Positions 47,627-56,225 of a stretch of DNA of 64,000 nucleotides are shown piece by piece; the first letter of the stretch is position 1, and every line of letters begins with the position of its first letter. The DNA is from Gimesia aquarii (lineage in GTDB: Bacteria; Planctomycetota; Planctomycetia; Planctomycetales; Planctomycetaceae), in the NCBI RefSeq assembly GCF_007748195.1, contig NZ_CP037920.1, positions 4,477,800 through 4,541,799 of the forward strand. Direction: 5' to 3'. The notes under the pieces were generated by a model. The model was not told where the DNA came from, searched no databases, and worked only from the letters and a program-made list of their open reading frames with translations. A program made the translations under genes and the position numbers.

Positions 47627-49660
47627 TTAAGCATCCTCTAACAAGTCCCAAAATTCGCTCTCCGCTGCATCTAATTGACTAGTCGGCTTCGGTTGAGACT
47701 TCGATTTTTTTTGCCTTTGAGAACTTGCTTGAGTCTTACTCGATCTTTTTGATGAAGCTTGTTGTGTCTGGTTCAATGAGGAGGAACTGCGTTGTCCTTT
47801 TTTGGGGACTTGTTTCTTGCTTTTTTTCTTTTTCAGTTTGGGAGTTGTTCGCGAAGACAATAAACCTTGAGAATGTTTTTCAGGAGCAGAACAATTAGAT
47901 CCTGGCGGTCCCTGCTGAGGATCGCCACATTGATTACATAACGCAACGGGTCGCTCCGAGCTATCAAGTCCACGAGCCACCTGTTGATTCTTTTTGGAAA
48001 CAACAGGTGTATCGGGCAACTCTCTTTTATTCTCAGTCTGTTTTACCACTGGTTCAGCCTGATCCAGAATTCCTTCCAGCATATTACTTTGCTCAAGCTG
48101 CACTTCATCTTGAGTTTCAGTAATTTGTTGACTGTTCTCTGACGTTGTCTGTAATATGTTCTGTTCACGAGTAATTTCTATCTCAGCCGCTTTCCCACTG
48201 GCAAGATCTCTCGCGGAAACATGAACGCGGGCTTCTGCATCGTATTCCATTAAAACTTCGATTTTCGAATCAACGGGTAAATCGGCAGGCAAACCTTCGA
48301 TTACGCAATTTCCTAATACGACAAATGGCTCATCCTGAGAAGCACCGCTTTCAATTAATTTCAGGTGAACTCGTCTCTGGTTTGCTGATACTGTTCCATA
48401 AGTATGCTTCACTGATGCAGGCAGCTTTGAATTTGCCGGGAGGAGATAATGAGGTATGCGTTGCTGTCCCTGCTGGTCTCGCACGAGAAAACCTAATGAC
48501 CGGGCATTCACACTGTGTTGTTTGATCTTTGCCAGACGACTGGCAGCTTCAGTCGTCAATATGGACTCGGCATATTCACGATTGCTCAACAACATTCCCG
48601 CATAATAAGCCGCACCATGCGCGATCGATTGGTCTGGGGGCAGCGAAAGGTTGCGAGTTGTTCCACTCGATTTTTTGAGGGCATCTCGAATCATGGGCAT
48701 GCGAGATGAACCACCAGTCGTCAGGACCACATCGACATGAGCCCACCCCATGCCATTATCTTTTAACAGTGCTTTGGTAATCGCAGTCGTTCGACTAACT
48801 AATTCTTTGGTGAGTAGTTCAAATTGAGACTGGGTAATCTGATAAGTTTTCCGCTTTGATCCAACCTGACAGGCCAAAGTTGTTTTAGGCCTGACTGTAA
48901 GACTCCGTTTCGCCTGTTCGACTTCATTCGCGAGATACTGGAGACTTTCAGGATCATTAGAGGGGTTCACTCCAAATTCATTCACGAATTGTTCTGCGAT
49001 TGTTGCCTGTAATTTGCTGTTCCAGTCAATTCCCCCTAATTTTAAATCACCACCACTGGCAATGACATTCACTTCATCTTTTTGGTACTTTACCAAAGAA
49101 AGATCGAATGTACCGCCTCCCAAATCGTAAACAAGAATCCGCTGTTCTTCAGCAAGCTCTGCAAACCACATCCCTTCAGATCCCAAAACATAGCATAAAG
49201 AAGCTGCCACTGGTTCATTAATCAAATCAACTTGTTTTAGCCCTGCTTGTAAGGCTGCGTTAATTGTTTCTTGACGCTGCACATCACTGAATTGAGCGGG
49301 AACGGTAATGACTGCTGATTCAACAGACCCAAGACGTTCGTTCGCTGCCGCAAGTAGCTTTTTTAAAATAAAGGCAGAGATATCTTTTGGAGTAAAATAC
49401 CGACCGTCGATCTCCCATTGAAAATCCGGTTTACCAAGAAAACGTTTCGCATGTTGTACGACATTGAGGGGATTTACGATCGCATGTCGGAGTGCCTCTG
49501 TTCCAACGATCACCTCAGCACCATCAAACATAGCCACAGAGGGAGTAGATAATTCCCCTTCCTGGTTGGGAATCGTAACCGGTTCACCATGCTCATTCAG
49601 ATGAGCGATGCAGGAATAAGTTGTTCCCAAATCGATTCCGACAGCCTGTATTTTCTGCAT
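47627..49660 (-). CDS. Hsp70-family protein with zinc-finger tail instead of the helical lid
   Basis: This 677-residue protein has a complete Hsp70 ATPase domain (AVGIDLGTTYSCIAHL at residues 6-21, NEPVAASLCYVLG at 148-160, VYDLGGGTFDLSLV at 177-190, LTTGGSSRMPMI at 313-324) and a beta-sandwich substrate domain to about residue 500 (VHVSARDLASGKA). Beyond that there is no alpha-helical lid. Residues 500-570 are Gln/Glu-rich, then a four-cysteine-type cluster (Cys575, Cys578, Cys590) lies in a CNQCGDPQQGPPGSNC segment, then a Lys/Ser-rich basic tail (606-660) and an acidic end, ESEFWDLLEDA. It is not the canonical DnaK. The basic tail may bind nucleic acid or ribosomes; that is inference. Confidence 0.85.
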   Translation of the reverse strand: MQKIQAVGIDLGTTYSCIAHLNEHGEPVTIPNQEGELSTPSVAMFDGAEVIVGTEALRHAIVNPLNVVQHAKRFLGKPDFQWEIDGRYFTPKDISAFILKKLLAAANERLGSVESAVITVPAQFSDVQRQETINAALQAGLKQVDLINEPVAASLCYVLGSEGMWFAELAEEQRILVYDLGGGTFDLSLVKYQKDEVNVIASGGDLKLGGIDWNSKLQATIAEQFVNEFGVNPSNDPESLQYLANEVEQAKRSLTVRPKTTLACQVGSKRKTYQITQSQFELLTKELVSRTTAITKALLKDNGMGWAHVDVVLTTGGSSRMPMIRDALKKSSGTTRNLSLPPDQSIAHGAAYYAGMLLSNREYAESILTTEAASRLAKIKQHSVNARSLGFLVRDQQGQQRIPHYLLPANSKLPASVKHTYGTVSANQRRVHLKLIESGASQDEPFVVLGNCVIEGLPADLPVDSKIEVLMEYDAEARVHVSARDLASGKAAEIEITREQNILQTTSENSQQITETQDEVQLEQSNMLEGILDQAEPVVKQTENKRELPDTPVVSKKNQQVARGLDSSERPVALCNQCGDPQQGPPGSNCSAPEKHSQGLLSSRTTPKLKKKKSKKQVPKKGQRSSSSLNQTQQASSKRSSKTQASSQRQKKSKSQPKPTSQLDAAESEFWDLLEDA

Positions 49661-49832
49661 AAAGCAATAACTCTCTTTAGATCTACATTTTCACATACTT
49701 GAAAGATAAAGTATTACGGGAAAGGACGCTTCTCATATGTTATCATGGACACCAGCAACACTCCAGCACTTGATTCGTGTTTTCCTGCTATAAAAATGGC
49801 TAGATCGCTATTAAAACTGAAAGATCTGTTTT

Positions 49833-51050
49833 GTGAAAATGTACCGACAACATCGAAATTGGTGGTTTTTGTTTTTACTGCTCCTTTTTTCCAGTGGAAT
49901 TGGACCAATTAGATCAATAATCGCCATGACTTCATTGGAAAACTCAAATGCCAGCCTGAATCGAGAGGCACCGAATTACTTAACCAATCGTAACTTTCGA
50001 AAGGGTTTGACCAAGACTTTTTCGGCATCCTGGTCGAACGTTGAAATTCGCTCGATAATCCAGCGCATACGTAGCACACAAAACATCTCAATCATCCTTG
50101 ACCGGAGAATTGATCCGTCTTTGAAGTTGAAACTGGATATACAAAATCTGACTTTGGAGCAGGGGCTGAAAAATTTAGCGTCTCAGGCTCATGCAAAAAC
50201 AGTGCTCGTTGGCAGTAATGTTTATATTGGTCCTGAAAAAGCAGTCTCGAATTTAAAAACTCTGCTCGAGATAAGAAAACAAGAACTCGTTGATCTTACT
50301 GAATCTCATCCCCGCTTAAAAAGACGTTTTCTTTTGCTCTCCCAAAGAAAAACGTTCCACTACCAGGACCTCGATCAACCTTCTGAAATTCTGGAACAAA
50401 TCACAGAAGCATATCAGATAACAGCTAAAAACCAGGATCTGATCCCCCATGATCTGTGGAGTCACAGCACCTTTACGTCGGTCAATGTAACTGAAGGACT
50501 ATCACTACTACTAATCCAGCTTAATTTGACATATCGATGGAACGGGCAGGAAACACAAATTGAACTCATTCCCATTCCTGCTTCTGTCACGATTACAAAA
50601 TCATATACACCACGCGCAAAATCAGTAGCCATTTTAATCAATCAACTGAAAGAACGTTTCCCAGACATTGAGATCAGAAGGGCCGAAAAGACAGTATCTA
50701 TCAGAACTACGGCAGAAGTTCATGAAGAGATTGAGCAACATTTAAATCCAAGGGCTGCAATCAACAAAACAAAACCTCAAACAATCAATGCCGTTCCCAT
50801 TCAACGACGAAAATTTACCCTACGCGTCAAAAAGGCCCCCATTCTGGCTATCATGAACAAACTGGAAGCATCTGGAATCGAATTTCATTACAACGCGAAA
50901 CAGCTGCAAGAAGCAAGCATTGATCTCAACCAGCTGATTGATATCTCTGTTAAGGATGCTAGCGCAGGGACATTTTTTGACTCACTTTTTAGGACTCTCA
51001 ATGTATCATATGCTATTGAGGGGACCAAAATTGTTCTCACGCCGAAATAA
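49833..51050 (+). CDS. Exported protein with two secretin/TonB N-terminal (STN)-like domains
   Basis: This 405-residue protein has a signal segment (WWFLFLLLLFSSGIGPI). An STN-like domain lies at about residues 65-125 (VEIRSIIQRIRSTQNISIIL, then LTLEQGLKNLASQAHAKTVLVGSNVYI). A similar motif recurs at the C-terminus, about 325-405 (FTLRVKKAPILAIMNKLEAS, then LFRTLNVSYAIEGTKIVL). The middle resembles two related helix-strand units (ILEQITEAYQITAKNQDLIP). There is no secretin pore domain, so it is not an outer-membrane channel; a periplasmic scaffold or TonB-like signalling partner is plausible. The GTG at 49833 and the ATG two codons later are equally possible starts. Confidence 0.6.
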   Translation: MKMYRQHRNWWFLFLLLLFSSGIGPIRSIIAMTSLENSNASLNREAPNYLTNRNFRKGLTKTFSASWSNVEIRSIIQRIRSTQNISIILDRRIDPSLKLKLDIQNLTLEQGLKNLASQAHAKTVLVGSNVYIGPEKAVSNLKTLLEIRKQELVDLTESHPRLKRRFLLLSQRKTFHYQDLDQPSEILEQITEAYQITAKNQDLIPHDLWSHSTFTSVNVTEGLSLLLIQLNLTYRWNGQETQIELIPIPASVTITKSYTPRAKSVAILINQLKERFPDIEIRRAEKTVSIRTTAEVHEEIEQHLNPRAAINKTKPQTINAVPIQRRKFTLRVKKAPILAIMNKLEASGIEFHYNAKQLQEASIDLNQLIDISVKDASAGTFFDSLFRTLNVSYAIEGTKIVLTPK

Positions 51051-51533
51051 GTCCTGCCTAGTCAGGCAGGCTTAGGTTCCAATGCTAAAACTTTCCCAGA
51101 ACTTTCTTTATTGGTGATACGACGATACTTTGAATTCAAGCACGGAATCGGGTAATATTCCGACTGTGTGAGTTAAAACCAGTCTTTGTGAGTCCATATT
51201 ACTATATCGCCCACATTGGACAAAAGCGATTGCCTGCCTGCTCAGGCAACGATAGTGTTGTGTATAAACTATTTGTAAATAACACTTTATCAACAAGAGC
51301 TTTCTAATAACCACCTTCAAACCTTGTGGGAAGCGTTCGTAAAAGCCTAGATTGATTCGTCAGCAGCTAAAGATTTTTGAACGAATGTAACTTGGCTACT
51401 GACCACAGATGCATGAATGATAAATTTGTAACGATCATTGCTAAATTCAAACAACCTAATAAAGACAGGAAATGTTCTGCTGAAAAAACGGCAGGAACAT
51501 TCCAAATATAGAACAGCAGAGTGAGGAGAAAAC
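51051..51533. other. Intergenic region with two palindromes, upstream of the sugar-phosphate operon
   Basis: This gene-poor stretch holds two palindromes: CCTGCCT with its complement across a four-base loop (starting near 51055), and TTGCCTG/CAGGCAA at 51230-51249. A smaller CGGAAT/ATTCCG repeat lies between them. A minus-strand open frame of 70 codons inside it has no convincing start. The promoter of the downstream operon should lie in the last 150 bases, but I could not assign its elements. Confidence 0.4.
51055..51249. repeat. Paired short palindromes, possible small repeat element
   Basis: The left hairpin is CCTGCCT-AGTC-AGGCAGG and the right one is TTGCCTG-CCTGCT-CAGGCAA, about 180 bases apart. 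The two share the core GCCTGCCT and face each other. No T-run follows either, so they are not classical terminators. The symmetry could mark a small repeat family or the ends of a decayed element; that is inference from one copy. Confidence 0.35.
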
Positions 51534-52826
51534 GTGGCAAGTCCTAAAAATATGATTGTGGCACAATCCGGAGGTCCCTCTCCGGTGATCAATAATAGCC
51601 TGCGGGGATTAGTAGAAACCGCACGTGATCTACCAGAAATAGGAACGATTTATGCGGGTTGGCATGGAATTGAAGGGGTCCTGAAAGAAGAATTACTCAA
51701 TTTGAGTGGACAATCACCTGAAGAAATTGCACTTTTAAGAGTCACTCCCGCAGCAGGTTCTGTAGGAACATGCCGTTATAAATTAAAAGAACATCAAAAC
51801 GAGGACTTTGATCGCATTATTGAAGTTTTCAAAGCTCATAATGTGGGTTACTTCTGTTACATCGGTGGAAATGACTCGATGGATACAGCAAATAAAGTGG
51901 CTCAAATGGCTACAGAGAGAGGTGTTGATGTCGTCGGCATTGGTGTCCCCAAAACAATTGACAATGATGTAGGAGACAGTGAGTTCAAACTCATCGACCA
52001 CACTCCCGGATATGGTAGTACCGCCCGGTACTGGCTGAGTATGGTTCAAATGGCAAACGAAGAAAATCGGGGAAGCTGTCCTGCCGATCCTGTTCTGGTT
52101 TTACAGGCTATGGGTCGTAAAATTGGCTTTATCCCGGCAGCCGCTCGTCTGGCAGACCCGCAGCGAAAAATTCCGATGCAAATTTATCTTGCTGAAAACC
52201 CTGTCAGTATCGAACAGATTCATACTCAAATTAACGATCAGCTAAAAAAAGATGGACGACTGATTGTAGTCGTCAGTGAAGGACTGTCGCTGGGAGACAT
52301 CGGCGAAACAAAAGATTCCTTCGGACATACTCAGTTCAGTTCCAGTCAGATGACAGTGGCCCAATTACTGGTAAATGAACTGAATCAGAGAGGCTTAGCA
52401 GTGAAGGGTGCTGCCCGGGCAAATGTTCCAGGCACAGATCAACGACACAATATTGCCTACGCCTCTACAGTTGACTTAGACGAAGCCTACGGAGCGGGAC
52501 AAAAGGCAGCACTATTGGCAGCCGCTGGCGAATCGGGATACATGTCGACCATTCTTCGTAATGAGGGACCAGGTTACAATGTGCGTTATGATAAAGTTCC
52601 ATTACCAGAAGTAGCGAACAGCGAGCGAACATTTCCCAAAAACTGGATTTCTGCTGATGGCATGGACGTCACCGATGACTTTATCAAGTATTGCCAACCT
52701 CTGGTTGGTAACGACTGGCCCAGTATTCCTTTAATTAATGGGCGTATGAGATTAGCTCAACTGCAACCATTATTTGGAGATCAAAAGCTACCTAAGTACG
52801 TTCCCCAGGCAGATAGGTCAGAATAA
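51534..52826 (+). CDS. pfp: Pyrophosphate-dependent 6-phosphofructokinase
   Basis: This enzyme of 430 residues interconverts fructose 6-phosphate and fructose 1,6-bisphosphate. Two positions separate PPi- from ATP-type enzymes and both are of the PPi type: GGNDSMDTA has Asp where ATP enzymes have Gly, and PKTIDND has Lys where they have Gly. The IAYAGW-like N-terminus is IYAGWHGIEGVL, and the fructose-binding part is LVLQAMGRKIGFIP. The start is a GTG with GAGGAG six bases upstream, a strong signal. It heads a unit with a HAD hydrolase and gnd, so it belongs to a central sugar-phosphate operon. The reversible PPi enzyme could work in both glycolysis and gluconeogenesis. Confidence 0.9.
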   Translation: MASPKNMIVAQSGGPSPVINNSLRGLVETARDLPEIGTIYAGWHGIEGVLKEELLNLSGQSPEEIALLRVTPAAGSVGTCRYKLKEHQNEDFDRIIEVFKAHNVGYFCYIGGNDSMDTANKVAQMATERGVDVVGIGVPKTIDNDVGDSEFKLIDHTPGYGSTARYWLSMVQMANEENRGSCPADPVLVLQAMGRKIGFIPAAARLADPQRKIPMQIYLAENPVSIEQIHTQINDQLKKDGRLIVVVSEGLSLGDIGETKDSFGHTQFSSSQMTVAQLLVNELNQRGLAVKGAARANVPGTDQRHNIAYASTVDLDEAYGAGQKAALLAAAGESGYMSTILRNEGPGYNVRYDKVPLPEVANSERTFPKNWISADGMDVTDDFIKYCQPLVGNDWPSIPLINGRMRLAQLQPLFGDQKLPKYVPQADRSE

Positions 52827-52897
52827 ACCAAACTGACGTACTTTTGTACGAAGTGAATTAGATAAAACATTTTTTAGCATGAGGATGGGAGAGAACT

Positions 52898-53782
52898 GTG
52901 GCGGATAATCCATTGGATACCAACTTTCAAAAGAAAAACGACTTTTTGATCGGTATAGATTCGGATGGTTGTGCCTTTGATTCGATGGAAATCAAACATA
53001 AAGAGTGCTTCATTCCTAATTTTATCAACTATTTTGGTTTACAGCCCATCTCAAAGTATGCCCGCGAAGCTGCTGAATTTACGAACTTGTACTCTAAGTG
53101 GCGTGGCGCCAATCGCTTTATTTCATACACACTCGCATTAGATCTGCTTGAAGAACGCTCAGAAGTCAAATCGCGAAATGTCGACATCCCTAAGCTCCAA
53201 GGCATTAGAGACTGGATCGAACGTGAGACAAAATTGGGAAATCCCACATTGGCCGCTGAGGTGGAAAAAACTCACGATCCCGATCTCGAACTCGGATTAA
53301 AATGGTCCTTGGCCGTGAATGAAATGATCGCTGATATGGTTCATGATGTTCCCCCATATCCCAATGTGAGAGAAAGCCTGATTAAACTGGATCCGGTAGC
53401 CGACATGATTGTTTGCTCTGCCACTCCGAATGAGGCACTCAATAAAGAATGGGAAGAACATGATATCGCCCAATATGTGGACGCCATTTGTGGACAAGAA
53501 GCAGGCAGTAAAAAAGAAACCCTGGGACAAGCCAAAGATTGTGGATACGAATCAAACAAAGTCTTAATGATTGGCGATGCACCTGGTGACATGAAAGCGG
53601 CTCAAGCCGTGGGTGCACTCTTTTACCCCATTAATCCCGGTGCCGAAGAGGCGAGTTGGGAACGTTTTATCAATGAAGCTTGTGATAAATTCCTAAACGG
53701 TGAGTATGCTGGAGAATATCAGCAAAAAGTAATTGATGAGTTTGATAGTTATCTGCCAGAGCAACCTCCCTGGAAAGTATAA
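52898..53782 (+). CDS. HAD-family hydrolase of unknown substrate between pfp and gnd
   Basis: This 294-residue HAD protein has motif I GIDSDGCAFDSMEIKH (Asp-x-Asp), a threonine/serine motif II in IVCSATPNEALNKEW, and motifs III/IV in GYESNKVLMIGDAPGDMKAA. The insert of about 130 residues after motif I is helical, which makes a large cap. The GTG start is preceded by a GAGGATGGGAG ribosome-binding region. It is longer than usual HAD-IA enzymes and I do not recognise a specific subgroup. Its position between a phosphofructokinase and 6-phosphogluconate dehydrogenase suggests a sugar phosphate as the substrate. Confidence 0.8.
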   Translation: MADNPLDTNFQKKNDFLIGIDSDGCAFDSMEIKHKECFIPNFINYFGLQPISKYAREAAEFTNLYSKWRGANRFISYTLALDLLEERSEVKSRNVDIPKLQGIRDWIERETKLGNPTLAAEVEKTHDPDLELGLKWSLAVNEMIADMVHDVPPYPNVRESLIKLDPVADMIVCSATPNEALNKEWEEHDIAQYVDAICGQEAGSKKETLGQAKDCGYESNKVLMIGDAPGDMKAAQAVGALFYPINPGAEEASWERFINEACDKFLNGEYAGEYQQKVIDEFDSYLPEQPPWKV

Positions 53783-53870
53783 TCTTACAGAACAATTGCA
53801 TTAAATCACAACGGATCAAATTCAACATAGTTTCTATTAACAAATCATTAAAAACAAACGAGAGTTTTCA

Positions 53871-55307
53871 ATGTCAAAACACGATATCGGCCTGGTAGGT
53901 CTGGCAGTCATGGGACAAAATCTGGTACTGAATATGGCCAATCATGGCTACTCGGTCGGTGTTTTCAATCGCACTACGAGCGTAACCGATGATTTCGTTG
54001 CCAGTAAAACCGATGAGCAAAACATTACGGGATATCATAGTCTCAAAGAACTAGTTGAAAATCTGGCAACACCACGGAAGGTGATGCTCATGGTCAAGGC
54101 GGGTCCTGCTGTTGATAACATTATTGAAGACCTTAAAGGCTTATTAAGCCCTGGCGATATCATCATCGATGGAGGTAACACACACTTTGATGACACGAAT
54201 CGTCGTACTAAAGAAGTAGAAGATGCAGGTCTCCTCTTTATCGGCACAGGCGTTTCTGGTGGAGAAGAGGGGGCGCTCAAAGGCCCCAGTATTATGCCTG
54301 GGGGGTCACCCGACGGTTGGCCACACGTAAAATCCATTTTACAAGATATCTCAGCCAAAGTGGGCGAAAATAATGATATCCCCTGCTGCGAATGGGTAGG
54401 AGAAGCAGGTGCAGGACATTATGTCAAAATGGTACATAATGGAATTGAGTATGGTGATATGCAGCTGATCTGCGAATCATACTATATCCTCAAGCATACG
54501 TTGGGGCTCACTAATGACGAACTTTATAAGGTATTTGATGACTGGAATCGTGGTGAACTGGAAAGTTACCTGATTGAAATCACCCGCGACATATTCACAG
54601 TGCTCGATGGAGAATCAGATGACTATCTGGTTGATAAAATCCTGGATACTGCCAAACAAAAGGGAACAGGCAAGTGGATGAGTCAACACGCATTAGACTT
54701 GGGTGTTCCCACAACCCTGATCACAGAAGCCGTCTATGCCCGTTGTCTTTCAGCTCAAAAAGAAGCGCGCGTTCGTGCATCCAAAATCCTGAGTGGTCCT
54801 GAGAAAAAATTTGACGGAGATCGAGATCAATTTATTGAAGATGTAAGACAGGCCCTTTATGCTTCCAAATTATGCAGCTACGCACAAGGCTATGTTCAAT
54901 TGAATGCCGCTGCGGAACACTTTGGCTGGAAGCTGAATAACGGAGATATTGCCCTCTTGTGGCGAGGTGGCTGTATCATTCGCTCTACGTTCTTGCAAGA
55001 CATTAAAGCGGCCTTTGATAAAAATCCTCAACTTGAAAATCTTCTCTTAGATGATTTCTTCCGTAATGCTGTTGATAACGCACAATCAAGCTGGAGACGC
55101 GTTGTGGCAACCGCGGTTGAGCTAGGATTGCCTGTTCCCAGCTTCACCGCAGCCTTAAGTTATTATGATGGATATCGCCAGGAACGTTTGCCAGCAAATC
55201 TGCTTCAGGCACAACGTGACTATTTTGGAGCTCATACATATCAACGAATCGATAAAGAAGGTACCTTCCATACAGATTGGATTCGTGAACGCCGGCTGGA
55301 TTCGTAA
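53871..55307 (+). CDS. gnd: 6-phosphogluconate dehydrogenase (decarboxylating)
   Basis: This oxidative pentose-phosphate enzyme makes ribulose 5-phosphate, CO2 and NADPH. The 478-residue protein has the long 6PGDH architecture. The NADP Rossmann motif is IGLVGLAVMGQNLVLNMANH with a downstream NRT that favours NADP. Substrate and catalytic motifs are IIDGGNTHFDDTNRR, GVSGGEEGALKGPSIMPGG and GHYVKMVHNGIEYGDMQL (catalytic Lys, with His and Asn following). The all-helical C-terminal domain is complete, including the tail region with RIDKEGTFHTDW. It ends the three-gene unit beginning with pfp. Confidence 0.95.
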   Translation: MSKHDIGLVGLAVMGQNLVLNMANHGYSVGVFNRTTSVTDDFVASKTDEQNITGYHSLKELVENLATPRKVMLMVKAGPAVDNIIEDLKGLLSPGDIIIDGGNTHFDDTNRRTKEVEDAGLLFIGTGVSGGEEGALKGPSIMPGGSPDGWPHVKSILQDISAKVGENNDIPCCEWVGEAGAGHYVKMVHNGIEYGDMQLICESYYILKHTLGLTNDELYKVFDDWNRGELESYLIEITRDIFTVLDGESDDYLVDKILDTAKQKGTGKWMSQHALDLGVPTTLITEAVYARCLSAQKEARVRASKILSGPEKKFDGDRDQFIEDVRQALYASKLCSYAQGYVQLNAAAEHFGWKLNNGDIALLWRGGCIIRSTFLQDIKAAFDKNPQLENLLLDDFFRNAVDNAQSSWRRVVATAVELGLPVPSFTAALSYYDGYRQERLPANLLQAQRDYFGAHTYQRIDKEGTFHTDWIRERRLDS

Positions 55308-55434
55308 GCACACTTCAGATGGTTTCATATTCATAACCAATCTAATTTTGCTGTAGCCAGCCTATGCATTTGACCGTTAATAGAGATATGAGCTTTATTA
55401 ACGGACAAATCCGTGATTAGTGGGGAATGGAGCA

Positions 55435-56169
55435 ATGCGAATCGTATTGTTGGGGACCGGTGGTTATCACCCAAATGAACGTCGACATACCGCTTGCTTA
55501 ATGATCCCTGAATTAGGGATCATTTTTGATGCGGGAACCAGCTTTTTCCGCGTTCCCCACCATCTTCAAACACGGAATTTACAGATTTTCATGACGCATG
55601 CTCACCTGGATCATATTGTCGGCCTCTCTTTCTTTCTGGTTCCGATGCTGTCAGATCAGGTTGACTCCGTCAAGGTTTATGGTGAAGAATCAAAACTCGC
55701 TGCGATTCAAACTCATCTGTTTTCTGATGAAATCTTCCCCGTTCTTCCAGACTACGAGTTCATATCGCTACCAGAAACAGTCGAAGTCGCTGGCGGCGGA
55801 ACTCTTCGACACTTACCGTTAGAACACCCAGGAGGCTCTATAGGCTATCGAGTCGATTGGCCAGACCACTCGATGGCATATATCACCGACACAGCTCATC
55901 CGGAACAGCATCTCGAATTTGTTCAAGGTGTTGATCTCTTGATTCACGAATGTTACTTTCCAGATGAGATGTCAGAGTGGGCAGATAAAACCGGACACAG
56001 CCACACAACACCTGTTGCTGAACTTGCCAGGGATGCCCATGTTGGAAAATTGATTTTGACGCACATCGATCCTCAATGTGCAGGCGATGATCCAATCGGA
56101 ATCAAAGTTGCCCAAAAGGTCTTTCCTAATACAATATTGGGAGAAGATCTAATGGAAATTGATTTTTAG
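55435..56169 (+). CDS. MBL-fold metallo-hydrolase (RNase Z-like)
   Basis: This 244-residue metallo-beta-lactamase-fold hydrolase has the two-metal motif FMTHAHLDHIVGLSFF (HxHxDH), later His ligands in HLPLEHPGGSIGYRV and KTGHSHTTPVAELA, and Asp ligands in AYITDTAHPE and ILTHIDPQ. The N-terminus MRIVLLGTGGYHPNERRHTA is typical of the RNase Z/ElaC-like branch, but there is no exosite arm of RNase Z. The chosen ATG has GGGGA eight bases upstream; an in-frame GTG lies 15 bases earlier. The catalytic substrate is not predictable. A methyltransferase gene follows after 56 bases and may be co-transcribed. Confidence 0.83.
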   Translation: MRIVLLGTGGYHPNERRHTACLMIPELGIIFDAGTSFFRVPHHLQTRNLQIFMTHAHLDHIVGLSFFLVPMLSDQVDSVKVYGEESKLAAIQTHLFSDEIFPVLPDYEFISLPETVEVAGGGTLRHLPLEHPGGSIGYRVDWPDHSMAYITDTAHPEQHLEFVQGVDLLIHECYFPDEMSEWADKTGHSHTTPVAELARDAHVGKLILTHIDPQCAGDDPIGIKVAQKVFPNTILGEDLMEIDF

Positions 56170-56225
56170 TACTAAGAAATACATCGAATCCTTCCGCCTG
56201 TTTCAATAGTAAGTTTTCGCGTACC

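Noticed and set aside
51108-51320. Minus-strand open frame of 70 codons inside the palindrome region
   Set aside because: No clear start signal, and the sequence spans both palindromes; it reads like translated non-coding DNA.
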